Shown here piece after piece: positions 34,511 through 42,768 of a stretch of 64,000 nt of DNA. Every line of letters begins with the position of its first letter. Position 1 is the stretch's first letter. The stretch lies in the NCBI GenBank assembly GCA_900102115.1, contig FNAW01000004.1, positions 124,001 to 188,000 of the forward strand, given 5' to 3'. The notes below the pieces were generated by a model that ran no database searches, was not told the DNA's origin, and saw only the letters and a program-made list of their open reading frames with translations. Origin of the DNA: Blastococcus fimeti (GTDB taxonomy: Bacteria; Actinomycetota; Actinomycetes; Mycobacteriales; Geodermatophilaceae). A program made the position numbers and the translations under genes.

Positions 34511-35974
34511 TCAGGGGAGTAGGTCGTACGGAGGCAAGGGGAACACCTGGGCCGGCGTGACGCCACCGGCCAAAGGCATCGGGACGTTCGGCCCCTGCCC
34601 GGTGGGAGCCGCGTAGTTCGTGACGCCCCGGCGGGTCTGCCACCCCGCCCAGATCCGGTCCACGTTGCAGTGGTGGAACCAGAAGATCGGGTCGTTCGGG
34701 GACGTCGCGAGCCGCATGTCCCCGCCGGTCCACTCGTGGACCCTGTTGTGGAGTGCCGGACCCGGGTTGCCGGTCCACCCCTCCGACCAGTTCCGGAATC
34801 CGGTGGTGGAGTTCTGGTTCCACGGAGATGCGTCGTAGACCTGCTGGTTGAGGGCGCCGGCCACCTGGGCAGCCGTCGGCAGGTTCGGCGCGGCGCTGCC
34901 GAACTGCCGGATGATGCCGGGGCGCTGCAGGAAGGTGCCCGTCCTCGTGTCGTAGACGACGGAGACCCAGTTGGCGAACGGCCCGGTGGTGACCCGCCAG
35001 TTCTGCGCCGGGTTCCCGTTGTCGCCGAGCCCCGGGGGGAAGGGCTGGGCGGTCCAGTCCCAGTACGGCATGGCCACGCCCGTCGCGGCCTCGAGCCGGG
35101 CCAGGTACCACCGGTGGACGGGCAGGAAGATCGATCTCCGGTGCCACTCGTTGCCGTCGCCCAGCATCGCCCGTTGGTGCAGTCGCGTGAGCTCGTCGTA
35201 GGCGCCCGAGGTCTTGGCCCGCTGCAGCCCGTCGATGACCGCCTGCCGATCGGTGGCACTCATCGTCGCCCAGTTGCGCCGGGTGCCCGCCGGCGGCGGC
35301 GGAGGCGGTGGCGGTGGCGGTGGGGCTCCCGGCGAGGTGACGGTCAGGTCGTCGACCAGCACGGTCTGCGTGGCACCCACCGGGCCGCCGAACCCGGCGG
35401 AGACGGCGAGGCTCAGCCGGCCGCCGGCGGTGGAGGCGCCGGGATCGGTGAAGTCCAGCGCCCACGTCGTCGGTTCGGCCGCCGCGGCACCCCACACCCG
35501 GACGCGCGTCCTCGTGCCGGTCTGCTGGATGCGGATCCGGCGGGGACCGAACCCGACCCAGGCACCGACGTTGACCGGGGCGGGCGTGACGAGCGTGAGA
35601 GTTCCGTTGGAGTGCCGGTACAGGTGGACGTCGCCGTTGGTGTCGAGGCGGCAGCTCTGGCCGGTGAGCGGGAACATCCGGGAACCGGGCGGCGCAGCCG
35701 GGTCCGACGTGCCGTCCGCTCGCCACACGACCCCCATCGAGAAGGCAGCCTGCCCGGCCGGGACGGTGAGGGTGGCCAGGACGTCGAGGTCGCCGGCGGG
35801 GAGCGACGCGACCGTCTGCTGGCGGGCAGCGGCCGCGGAGTTGGCCGGGGCGACGAGCTGCCCGGCGTTGGCCTGGATCGTGGCCGTCCCCGCCGACTCG
35901 GCCTGCCGCTGCCAGGCGGCGGGCCAGGCCGCTCCGTTGGCGCCGGTCCACGACTCGGTGAAGGGGAGCGTCAT
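34511..35974 (-). CDS. Tyrosinase-domain protein with N-terminal beta-sandwich-like domain
   Basis: The 487-residue protein has an N-terminal domain (1-215) that looks like an all-beta, LamG/DUF1080-type jelly roll (FTESWTGANGAAW ... RIRIQQTGTRTRVRVWG ... VLVDDLTV). An eleven-proline linker is at 218-228. The tyrosinase core is 230-487, with copper A ligands His266, His278, His287 (FLPVHRWYL) and copper B His409, His413 (ALHNRVHEW) and His435 (DPIFWFHHCNVDR). All six ligands are present, so phenol oxidase activity is expected. No signal peptide exists; a TGA lies directly upstream of ATG 35974, so the start cannot move outward. Export is probably by hitchhiking on the MelC1-like Tat protein. 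Confidence 0.88.
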   Translation of the reverse strand: MTLPFTESWTGANGAAWPAAWQRQAESAGTATIQANAGQLVAPANSAAAARQQTVASLPAGDLDVLATLTVPAGQAAFSMGVVWRADGTSDPAAPPGSRMFPLTGQSCRLDTNGDVHLYRHSNGTLTLVTPAPVNVGAWVGFGPRRIRIQQTGTRTRVRVWGAAAAEPTTWALDFTDPGASTAGGRLSLAVSAGFGGPVGATQTVLVDDLTVTSPGAPPPPPPPPPPPAGTRRNWATMSATDRQAVIDGLQRAKTSGAYDELTRLHQRAMLGDGNEWHRRSIFLPVHRWYLARLEAATGVAMPYWDWTAQPFPPGLGDNGNPAQNWRVTTGPFANWVSVVYDTRTGTFLQRPGIIRQFGSAAPNLPTAAQVAGALNQQVYDASPWNQNSTTGFRNWSEGWTGNPGPALHNRVHEWTGGDMRLATSPNDPIFWFHHCNVDRIWAGWQTRRGVTNYAAPTGQGPNVPMPLAGGVTPAQVFPLPPYDLLP

Positions 35975-36230
35975 CCGTCAGCCGATCGCCAAGCCGTGGC
36001 CGTGGGGGACGCCGGTGTGCGATCCGGCTGCCCGAGGGGTGGCGGCATGACGCCTCCTCGTGGGGATTCCCGGTGGTGCCCGGGGGGTCGAGGAGGTTGT
36101 TGTGGCACAGGGCACCGGGAAGCACAAGGCAATCCGGCGCTGTCCCGGAGGACGCGGGCGACGCGCGGGCGGGGCCGTCACCTGCTGCTGTCCTGCGGCT
36201 CCGGAGAAGGGTCGGGCCGGGCCTCCGGGG
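35975..36230. other. Intergenic region upstream of tyrosinase
   Basis: These 256 bases between rsmI and the tyrosinase gene hold no credible gene. No promoter or hairpin stands out, although the tyrosinase promoter must lie here. Confidence 0.3.
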
Positions 36231-37070
36231 TCAGGGGGCCTTGGCGGCGACGACGGCGTCGTAGACGACCCGCCGCGGCATGCCGGTGCGCTCCACGACC
36301 GCGCGGATCGCGTCCTTGCGGGTCGCGCCCGACGCCTCCTCGGCGGCCACCTCCGCGGCCAGCTCGGCCGGCGTGAGCTGCTCCGTCCGCTCGGGAGCGC
36401 CGCCCACCACCAGCGTGATCTCGCCCTTGACGCCCTCGGCGGCCCACGCGGCGAGCTCGGCCAGCGAGCCCCGGCGGATCTCCTCGTAGGTCTTGGTGAG
36501 CTCGCGGCACACGGCGGCGGAGCGGTCCTCCCCGAGGACGGCGGCGGCGTCGGTGAGGGCGTCGGCGAGGCGGTGCGGCGACTCGAAGAACACCATCGTG
36601 CGCTGCTCGTCGGCCAGCGCCGCGAACCGCGACCGCCGCTCCCCCGCCTTGCGCGGCAGGAACCCCTCGAAGCAGAACCGGTCGACCGGCAGCCCGGAGA
36701 CGGCCAGCGCCGTCGTCACCGCGGAGGGACCCGGCACCGAGGTGACGACGATCCCGGCGTCGATGGCGGCGCGTACCAGCGTGTAGCCGGGGTCGGACAC
36801 CGAGGGCATGCCGGCGTCGGTGAGGAGCAGCACGGTCGCACCGTCGGCCAGGGCGCTCATCAGGCCGGGCAGCCGCTGCTGCTCCACCGACTCGTGGAAC
36901 GTGACCACCCGCCCGGTGAAGGTGACCCCGAGGTCGGAGGCGAGCCGGTGGAGACGGCGGGTGTCCTCGACGGCGAGGACGTCAGCGGTCTCCATCACCC
37001 CGCGCAGCCGCGGGCCGACGTCACCGGGCTGCCCCAGGGGCGCTCCACCCAGCACCAGCCGTCCAGTCAC
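36231..37070 (-). CDS. rsmI: 16S rRNA (cytidine1402-2'-O)-methyltransferase
   Basis: The 279-residue SAM-dependent TPMT-fold methyltransferase shows RLVLGGAPLGQPGDVGPR, VLAVEDTRRLHRL, FHESVEQQRLP, LLLTDAGMPSVSDPG, VPGPSAVTTALAVSGLP, FCFEGFLPRK and VFFESPHRL, the RsmI sequence order. GTG 37070 is the only start; a TGA lies just upstream. It is divergent from the PMT gene, as Rv1003/Rv1002c are. Confidence 0.95.
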   Translation of the reverse strand: MTGRLVLGGAPLGQPGDVGPRLRGVMETADVLAVEDTRRLHRLASDLGVTFTGRVVTFHESVEQQRLPGLMSALADGATVLLLTDAGMPSVSDPGYTLVRAAIDAGIVVTSVPGPSAVTTALAVSGLPVDRFCFEGFLPRKAGERRSRFAALADEQRTMVFFESPHRLADALTDAAAVLGEDRSAAVCRELTKTYEEIRRGSLAELAAWAAEGVKGEITLVVGGAPERTEQLTPAELAAEVAAEEASGATRKDAIRAVVERTGMPRRVVYDAVVAAKAP

Positions 37071-37110
37071 CTCCGCAGCCTGTCACGGCGGGTGCACGGG
37101 CCGGTCCACC

Positions 37111-37116
37111 TACCCT
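37111..37116 (+). promoter_or_regulatory. -10 element (TACCCT) of leaderless PMT gene
   Basis: TACCCT lies seven bases before ATG 37124, and no ribosome-binding site is present between them. Confidence 0.5.
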
Positions 37117-37123
37117 GAGCCGC

Positions 37124-38647
37124 ATGGCGGTGTCGGCACCCGAGCGGGCGGAGCAGGAGCCGGCCGTGTCACCGCCGGACCCCGCCGGCCGCACGCCGGC
37201 GCCCCGTCCGCGACGCGACCGCACCCCTCCCCTGCCCCGCGACACGCGGCTGTCCTGGCTGCTCACCGCCGTGCTCGGGGTGCTCACGCTGACCAGCCGG
37301 CTCGTGGGCATCGGGTACCCCGGCCAGCTGATCTTCGACGAGGCCTACTACCCGCCGGAGGCCGCGGAGCTGCTGCGCTGGGGCCACGAGTACAACCGCG
37401 GCTACACCTTCATCGTCCATCCGCCGCTCGGGAAGTGGCTGATCGCGTCGGGGGAGGCGCTCTTCGGCAACGACTCGTTCGGCTGGCGGTTCCCCGGCGC
37501 GGTCGCGGGCACGATTGCCGTCGTCGTCCTCGTCCGGCTGGCGCGGCGGCTGACCGGCTCGACGCTGCTGGGCCTGCTCGCCGGACTGCTGCTGGCGCTG
37601 GACGGCTTCTCCTTCGTCCTGTCGCGCACCGGCCTGCTCGACATCTATCTGCAGGTCCTCGTGGTCGCGGCGGTGGCCTGCCTGGTCGTGGACCGCGACC
37701 GGGTGCGGACCCGCATCCGCGACGCGGGTGACCGGGCCGCCGACGGCTTCCGGCTGGGCCCCCGCGGCTGGCGGATCGCGGCCGGCCTGCTCTTCGGCTG
37801 CGCCTGCGCGGTGAAGTGGAGCGGCGTCTACTTCCTGGCGTTCTTCGCCATCGCGTCGCTGTTCTGGGACCGCGCGTCCTGGCGGGACGCCGGCGCTGCG
37901 CGGCCCACGCGGTCCGCCGCCCGGTACGGCCTGCCCGGGGCGCTGTGGGCGCTGGCCGCCGTGCCGGTGCTGACCTACCTGGCCAGCTTCACGGGGTGGT
38001 TCCTCGGCGAGACCTCGCAGGGCAAGGCCTGGGCACAGCAGAACCCCGACACCGCGTTCCCGTTCGTCCCGGACGCGCTGCGCTCGCTGTGGCACCAGCA
38101 CGCCGAGTGGCTGGAGTTCCACGGCGGCCTGTCGACGCCGCACCCGTGGGAGTCGGGCCCGTGGTCGTGGGTGGTCAACGGCCGCCCGATCCTGCTCTGG
38201 AACCCGCAGGGGCTGACCGACGACGCCGGCGAGCCGGTGGTGCGCTACATCCTGATGGTCGGCACCCCGACGCTGTGGTTCCTCTTCGTCCCGGCCATGG
38301 TCTGGCTCGTCTGGCGCTGGGCGGCCCGGAGGGACCCGGCCGCCGGGGTCGCCGGGACGGCGATGGTCGCGGGCTGGCTGACCTGGTTGGTCAACACCGA
38401 CCGGACGATGTTCATCTTCTACCTGGCGCCAGTCGTGCCCTTCCTCGTGCTGGCGGTGACGCTGCTGCTGCAGGACGTGCTCGGGCCGCGCGTCCGGGGA
38501 CCGCGGCGCACCGTCGGGCTGGCGGCCGTCTGCCTGGTCGTGGCCGTCGTGGCGGTCACCTTCGTGTTCTTCCTGCCGGTCCTCACCGGGGAGCCGCTCA
38601 GCAACGAGGAGTGGCGGCAGCGGATGTGGTTCCCGTCCTGGTTCTGA
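37124..38647 (+). CDS. pmt: Dolichyl/polyprenyl-phosphate-mannose--protein mannosyltransferase (PMT, GT39)
   Basis: The 507-residue polytopic GT-C enzyme has a disordered Pro/Arg-rich N terminus. The first external loop carries the catalytic QLIFDEAYY (DE motif), then HPPLGKWLIASGE, LLDIYLQ and WAVKWS-like CACAVKWSGVYFL; ten to eleven TMs follow. It transfers mannose from polyprenyl-phosphate-mannose to Ser/Thr of Sec-exported proteins (Rv1002c homologue). Secreted Ser/Thr-rich proteins in this window, such as the DUF3500 lipoprotein, are conceivable substrates (inference). Confidence 0.95.
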   Translation: MAVSAPERAEQEPAVSPPDPAGRTPAPRPRRDRTPPLPRDTRLSWLLTAVLGVLTLTSRLVGIGYPGQLIFDEAYYPPEAAELLRWGHEYNRGYTFIVHPPLGKWLIASGEALFGNDSFGWRFPGAVAGTIAVVVLVRLARRLTGSTLLGLLAGLLLALDGFSFVLSRTGLLDIYLQVLVVAAVACLVVDRDRVRTRIRDAGDRAADGFRLGPRGWRIAAGLLFGCACAVKWSGVYFLAFFAIASLFWDRASWRDAGAARPTRSAARYGLPGALWALAAVPVLTYLASFTGWFLGETSQGKAWAQQNPDTAFPFVPDALRSLWHQHAEWLEFHGGLSTPHPWESGPWSWVVNGRPILLWNPQGLTDDAGEPVVRYILMVGTPTLWFLFVPAMVWLVWRWAARRDPAAGVAGTAMVAGWLTWLVNTDRTMFIFYLAPVVPFLVLAVTLLLQDVLGPRVRGPRRTVGLAAVCLVVAVVAVTFVFFLPVLTGEPLSNEEWRQRMWFPSWF

Positions 38648-38730
38648 CCCGGACCGGGCGCGCCCGCTCCTGAGGCATCGGCGCCCGCGCCCGCCTACGG
38701 TGACGGAGGCCACCCCGGGAGAGGACGACG

Positions 38731-39525
38731 ATGACCGACGCGCCCGACCGCCCCTCCGTGCTGACCCGTGCCGACGGCGACGTCTGGCGGATCACGCTGG
38801 ACCGGCCGGAGACCGGCAACTCCGTCACGCCCGCGCTCGCCGCCGAACTGGCTGCCGCCCTCGCCGCCCGGCCCGAGCAGACCCGGGTGGTGCTCCTGCT
38901 GGCCGAGGGGCCGCGGTTCTGCGTGGGCGGCGACATCGGCTCCTTCGCCGGTGCGAGCGACCCCGGGACCTTCGTCGGCCGGCTCGCCCACGACTGGCAC
39001 CAGGTCATCCGCGCACTGCTCCACTGCCCCGTGCCGGTCGTCGCCGGCGTCCAGGGTGCCGTGGCCGGGGCCGGCGTCGGGCTCATCGGCGCCTGCGACC
39101 TCGTCGTCTGCGCCCGGACGACGAAGATCCGCCCCGCCTACGGGGCCATCGGCTTCACCCCCGACGGTGGGACGTCGTGGGCGCTGAGCCGCTCGCTCGG
39201 CGCCCCCCGCGCCCTGGACCTGCTGCTCAGCAACGGCTCGCTCACCGCCGCCGAGGCGCACCTGACCGGGCTCGTGGCCCGCCTCGTCGAGGACGAGGAC
39301 CTGCGCGCGACCGCGGAGCAGCTGGCGGCCCGGGTCGCGGCCGGCCCGATCCGCACGATGGTCCGCACCCGGGCACTCGTGCGGCAGGCGGCCACCCGCA
39401 CGCTCGAGGAGCAGCTGGACGACGAGGCGCAGCTCATCGCCGAGTCCGCGGCCGACCCGGAGGGGCGCGAGGGGGTGCGGGCGTTCGTCGAGAAGCGTGC
39501 TCCCGATTTCCGGAACCCCGGCTGA
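38731..39525 (+). CDS. Enoyl-CoA hydratase/isomerase family protein
   Basis: The 264-residue crotonase-fold protein starts at ATG 38731 after GAGAGGA. WRITLDRPETGNSVT opens the fold. FCVGGDIGSFAG forms the first oxyanion strand and VQGAVAGAGVGLIGACDLVV the second. AYGAIGFTPDGGTSWALSRSLG holds the helix that carries the second catalytic acid in hydratases; here the position reads FTPDGG, as in isomerase-like members. The substrate is an acyl-CoA, probably in fatty-acid or aromatic degradation. It stands alone, followed by tRNA-Ala on the opposite strand. Confidence 0.88.
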   Translation: MTDAPDRPSVLTRADGDVWRITLDRPETGNSVTPALAAELAAALAARPEQTRVVLLLAEGPRFCVGGDIGSFAGASDPGTFVGRLAHDWHQVIRALLHCPVPVVAGVQGAVAGAGVGLIGACDLVVCARTTKIRPAYGAIGFTPDGGTSWALSRSLGAPRALDLLLSNGSLTAAEAHLTGLVARLVEDEDLRATAEQLAARVAAGPIRTMVRTRALVRQAATRTLEEQLDDEAQLIAESAADPEGREGVRAFVEKRAPDFRNPG

Positions 39526-39577
39526 ACGCACGAACGCCGCCGGGCTCGTGCCCGACGGCGTTCATGGCGTACTGGGG

Positions 39578-39651
39578 TGGAGCTGAGGGGAGTTGAACCC
39601 CTGACCCCCTCGATGCGAACGAGGTGCGCTACCGGACTGCGCCACAGCCCC
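39578..39651 (-). tRNA. tRNA-Ala (CGC)
   Basis: The cloverleaf starts at 39651. Acceptor GGGGCTG pairs with CAGCTCC (one G-U). Anticodon stem CCTCG/CGAGG surrounds loop TTCGCAT with anticodon CGC at 39617-39615. The T-arm is AGGGG-TTCAACT-CCCCT. Discriminator A; CCA not encoded. No integrase or direct repeat flanks it. Confidence 0.95.
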
Positions 39652-39717
39652 TTACGAGGTGCCAGCTTACCGTCCCGCCCCTCCGGCGCCACCACCGGGG
39701 GCGGCGCCGGCGAGGCG

Positions 39718-40434
39718 TCAGGCGTTCGCGACGCGGCGCGGCTGGTACTCGTCGATGTCGGCGAAACCGAGGTCGTCGTCGTCGAGCCCGACGACGGCGC
39801 TGTTCTGCCAGCCGACCGGAGCCGGCGTGCGGGCGGCGACCACGCGGCCCCGGAACTGGGCGACCGGCGCGAGCGGGACGCTGGGGTGCGGCAGGCTCGG
39901 CGCGGCCCCCGGGGCGACGGCGGCGACGGTCTCGTGCACCTCGGGTGCGGTGCGCGGCGCCGGGGCGGCGACCGGTGCGGGGCGCGCCGTGGTGCGCATC
40001 GCCTCGCGGGCCGCGGACCGCGCTGCCCGGCGGGCGGCGAGCCGCTCGCGGCGGGCGACCTTGCGCAGCACCAGCACGTACCCGACGACGGCGAGGTCGA
40101 GGACCAGCTGCGCGATCCACAGCCAGGGGCTGTAGACCACGGCGCCGACCAGGGCGACCAGGGCGAGCGCCACCAGACCACCGAGGGTGCGACGGCGCAG
40201 CGCGTGCACGTCGACCTTCAGCTCACCGGTGGTGAGCAGCGCCTCGCGGTCGATGGACACCCGCTCCGTCTCCGCGTGGACGACGGGGGTCGCCGTCCGG
40301 CGCCGCTGCAGCGTCCGCCCGGAGTCGGCATGCTCGGTCCGGCCGCCCTGTGCATCGCCGCGGGTCACCACCATGGGCACCAGCACGACGAACCAGAGGA
40401 CGACCAGAGCTGCCAGCAGCACGCCTGATCCCAT
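39718..40434 (-). CDS. GlpR/SepX-like divisome membrane protein
   Basis: The protein has 238 residues from ATG 40434 (AGGTGGTG six bases upstream; GTG 40446 is possible). MGSGVLLAALVVLWFVVLVP is the first TM with the LVPM signature shared by Streptomyces SepX and the corynebacterial receptor GlpR (Rv0996 type). A cytoplasmic loop holds VSIDREALLTTGELKVDVHAL, two further TMs span 85-130, then a long disordered Ala/Pro-rich tail. In Corynebacterium GlpR binds the MoeA-like protein Glp and links it to FtsZ and polar growth. The MoeA-like gene lies two genes upstream here, as in that system. Confidence 0.8.
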   Translation of the reverse strand: MGSGVLLAALVVLWFVVLVPMVVTRGDAQGGRTEHADSGRTLQRRRTATPVVHAETERVSIDREALLTTGELKVDVHALRRRTLGGLVALALVALVGAVVYSPWLWIAQLVLDLAVVGYVLVLRKVARRERLAARRAARSAAREAMRTTARPAPVAAPAPRTAPEVHETVAAVAPGAAPSLPHPSVPLAPVAQFRGRVVAARTPAPVGWQNSAVVGLDDDDLGFADIDEYQPRRVANA

Positions 40435-40574
40435 TTCGAACACCACCTGTCACATGAGTCACTCGCGAGGGCGAGGTTATGCAGAGCCGTCCTCCGAACG
40501 AGGGAGGCGCGCGGCGTGTCGCGGATGAGTCGTGTGACTGGTGTGACGGGCGGTCGGCGTGTCGACACGGGAGA

Positions 40575-40618
40575 GCCGGTGACCACCCGTGACGCGTGCT
40601 AACGCGCCGGTCACCGGC
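40575..40618 (-). terminator. Inverted repeat between rimJ and glpR-like gene
   Basis: GCCGGTGACC (40575-40584) and GGTCACCGGC (40609-40618) are perfect 10-bp arms around a 24-base loop; the right arm overlaps the rimJ stop codon. It could be a terminator or attenuator for the galU-glp-rimJ transcript, or an operator for the downstream gene. Confidence 0.5.
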
Positions 40619-41228
40619 CCGCGTGCTCCCGCCAGCGGGCGAGCGCGGTCCCGGGCAGGTCGTCGGCGAGCAGCGCGTACGCCAGGTGGTCCCGCCACTC
40701 CCCGTCGATGTCGAGGTAGCGGCGCAGCACGCCCTCCCGGGTGAAGCCGAGACGCTCGACGAGCCGCTGACTGGGCACGTTCTCCGGGCGGATGTCGGCC
40801 TGCAGCCGGTGCAGCCCCATCTCGGTGAACGCGTGGTCGCAGACGAGCGCGACGGCCAGCGAGGCCATGCCGCGCCCGGCCACCCCGCGGTCGATCCAGT
40901 AGCCGAGCCACCCCGAGCGCAGCGCGCCGCGCACGACGTTGTCCACGGTGACCTGGCCGGCCAGCCGGCCGTCGACCCGGACGGCGAAGGGCACGCTGAG
41001 TCCGGCCCGTGCCCGCCGCGCCAGCGCCCGGCGCATCGCCCGGTAGGCCGGGGGGCTGTGCCGCGCCGCCCAGGGCACGGTCGACGTGGGTTCCCAGGGC
41101 CGCAGCCAGTCCTCGTTCGCCGACCGCAGCCGGCTCCACTCCCCCGCGTCCCTGCGGCGCAGCGGGTGCAGTTCGACGGGCCCCCAGCCCAGCCGAGCGG
41201 GCCAGCCGGGGTGCGGGACGGGGTCCAG
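40611..41228 (-). CDS. rimJ: RimJ/RimL-type GNAT acetyltransferase
   Basis: The 205-residue GNAT protein has VELHPLRRRDAGEWSRLR, PFAVRVDGRLAGQVTVDNV, LGYWIDRGVAGRGMASLAVAL (acetyl-CoA loop) and HRLQADIRPENVPSQRLVERLGF, the ribosomal-protein N-acetyltransferase pattern (Rv0995). No ATG/GTG/TTG is found near the expected N terminus. CTG 41228, two bases past the glp stop in transcription order, gives MDPVPHPGWPARLG, matching the HPGWP opening of homologues. The next standard start upstream lies deep in glp. CTG is therefore proposed. It acetylates a protein N terminus or small amine. Confidence 0.85.
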   Translation of the reverse strand: MDPVPHPGWPARLGWGPVELHPLRRRDAGEWSRLRSANEDWLRPWEPTSTVPWAARHSPPAYRAMRRALARRARAGLSVPFAVRVDGRLAGQVTVDNVVRGALRSGWLGYWIDRGVAGRGMASLAVALVCDHAFTEMGLHRLQADIRPENVPSQRLVERLGFTREGVLRRYLDIDGEWRDHLAYALLADDLPGTALARWREHAGR

Positions 41229-41229
41229 C

Positions 41230-42639
41230 TCAGCCGCCGAGCAGCAGGGGCATGACCGTGACCAGCCCGCCGGCGGCGACGTCGGTGACGTCCTCGTCCA
41301 CCACGATGAGGCAGTTGGCCCGCGCCATCCGCGCCAGCAGCGCGTCGGTGCCGTCACCCACCGGTTCGACGACGTAGCCGCCGTCGGGGTGGCGCATGAC
41401 CGTGCCGTGCAGGTACTGGCGGTAGCCCAGCGGTGAGACGAGGGCCTGACCGGCGACCGCCTGCACCGTGCGGCGGAACAGCTGCCGCTTGCCGAGCATC
41501 AGGCGGATCGCGGGGCGCACGAAGACCTCGAAGGCGACCAGCGCGGCCACCGGCTCGCCCGGGACGCAGATGACCGGCACGCGGTCCCGGCCCAGCCGGC
41601 CGAAGCCCTGCACGGGGCCGGGGTGCATCGTCACCTGACGGAACTGCATCTCCCCCAGCTCGGCGAGCACCTCCTGCACCATGTCCAGCCCACCGGGGGC
41701 GAAGGTGCCGGCGATGAGCACCAGGTCGCTGCGCAGCAGCTGGCTCTCGAGCACCTCGGTCAGCCGGCGGCGGTCGGTCGGCAGGATGCCGGAGCGGTAG
41801 GCCTCGGCCCCGGCGTCGCGGGCGGCCGCGGCGAGGGCGTAGCTGTTGACGTCGACGACCTGACCCGGGGCCGGCGTCGTGCCGACGTCAACCAGCTCGG
41901 TGCCGGCGCAGAGGACGGCGATCCGCGGCCGCGGGCGGACCAGCACGCGCTCCCGGCCGACGGCGGCCAGCAGGCTGATCTGCGCGGGACCGATCGGCGT
42001 CCCCACCTGGACGGCGGGATCGCCGGGCGCGACGTCGTCCCCGGTCCGGCGCACGTAGCCGCCGGCCGGCGGGCCGGCCAGCACCTCGACGCGGACCCGG
42101 CCCTGGTCGGTCCACACACCGGGGACGACGACGTCGGCGCCCACGGGCAGCATCGCGCCGGCCGACACCCGGAAGGCCAGCCCGGGGCCGATGGAGGCCG
42201 GGGTGCCCGCACCGGCGACGCTCTCCCCGACGACGGCCAGCGGCACCGGGGCGGACAGCCGCGCACCGGCGACGTCCTCGGCCCGGACCGCGTAGCCGTC
42301 GAGCGCGGCCTGATCGAAGGCCGGCAGCGCGCGCTGGCTGATGACCTCCTCGGCGCAGAGCAGGCCCTGGGCGTCGAGGACGGCGAGCTCGATCGGGTCG
42401 GGCTGCGGCACGCTGGCGAGGATCTCGTCGAGGTGCCGCTCCACGGTGCAGATCACCGACAGCGGCACGGACTCCGCGGGCGGCAGCGGGATCGGGCCCT
42501 CGACGACCGACCGCGGCGTCGGCAGCGGAGGGACGTCACCGGCGGCCGGCGGGCGTACCGGACCGTCGACGAACTGGGTGTCCCGGTGCCCCGGGTACCC
42601 GCCGCCCGTTCCGTCCGCGCCGTCGATCTTGCCGGTCAT
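41230..42639 (-). CDS. glp: Glp: MoeA/gephyrin-like protein with degenerate active site
   Basis: The 469-residue protein starts at ATG 42639 and has an N-terminal disordered 40-residue extension. MoeA domains follow: LPAFDQAALDGYAVRAEDV, GAMLPVGADVVV, and a MoCF-like core VLCAGTELVDVG. The catalytic GGVSxGxxD segment of MoeA reads AGTFAPGGLD here, MKPGKP reads MHPGPV, and PGNPVS reads PGEPVA. Loss of these molybdopterin-binding motifs fits the actinobacterial Glp proteins (Rv0994 type), which act with GlpR/SepX and FtsZ in division instead of molybdenum insertion. It lies between galU and rimJ, as in Corynebacterium and Mycobacterium. Confidence 0.82.
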   Translation of the reverse strand: MTGKIDGADGTGGGYPGHRDTQFVDGPVRPPAAGDVPPLPTPRSVVEGPIPLPPAESVPLSVICTVERHLDEILASVPQPDPIELAVLDAQGLLCAEEVISQRALPAFDQAALDGYAVRAEDVAGARLSAPVPLAVVGESVAGAGTPASIGPGLAFRVSAGAMLPVGADVVVPGVWTDQGRVRVEVLAGPPAGGYVRRTGDDVAPGDPAVQVGTPIGPAQISLLAAVGRERVLVRPRPRIAVLCAGTELVDVGTTPAPGQVVDVNSYALAAAARDAGAEAYRSGILPTDRRRLTEVLESQLLRSDLVLIAGTFAPGGLDMVQEVLAELGEMQFRQVTMHPGPVQGFGRLGRDRVPVICVPGEPVAALVAFEVFVRPAIRLMLGKRQLFRRTVQAVAGQALVSPLGYRQYLHGTVMRHPDGGYVVEPVGDGTDALLARMARANCLIVVDEDVTDVAAGGLVTVMPLLLGG

Positions 42640-42768
42640 CCCCACCACCACCACCGTTCCGCCGTGCCGTCCGCCGTTCGGCGGCACCGGCTCCGCGCGG
42701 CGCCGCGGGCCCCGATCGGGGGCCGGCGCGGAACCCCGCCGCCCGATGGTGCCCCCTGTCGGGCCCGG

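Noticed and set aside
41230..42639. MoeA-like gene as a molybdenum cofactor biosynthesis gene
   Set aside because: Key MoeA motifs are altered and the gene lies in the galU-rimJ-GlpR context, so a division role is more likely.
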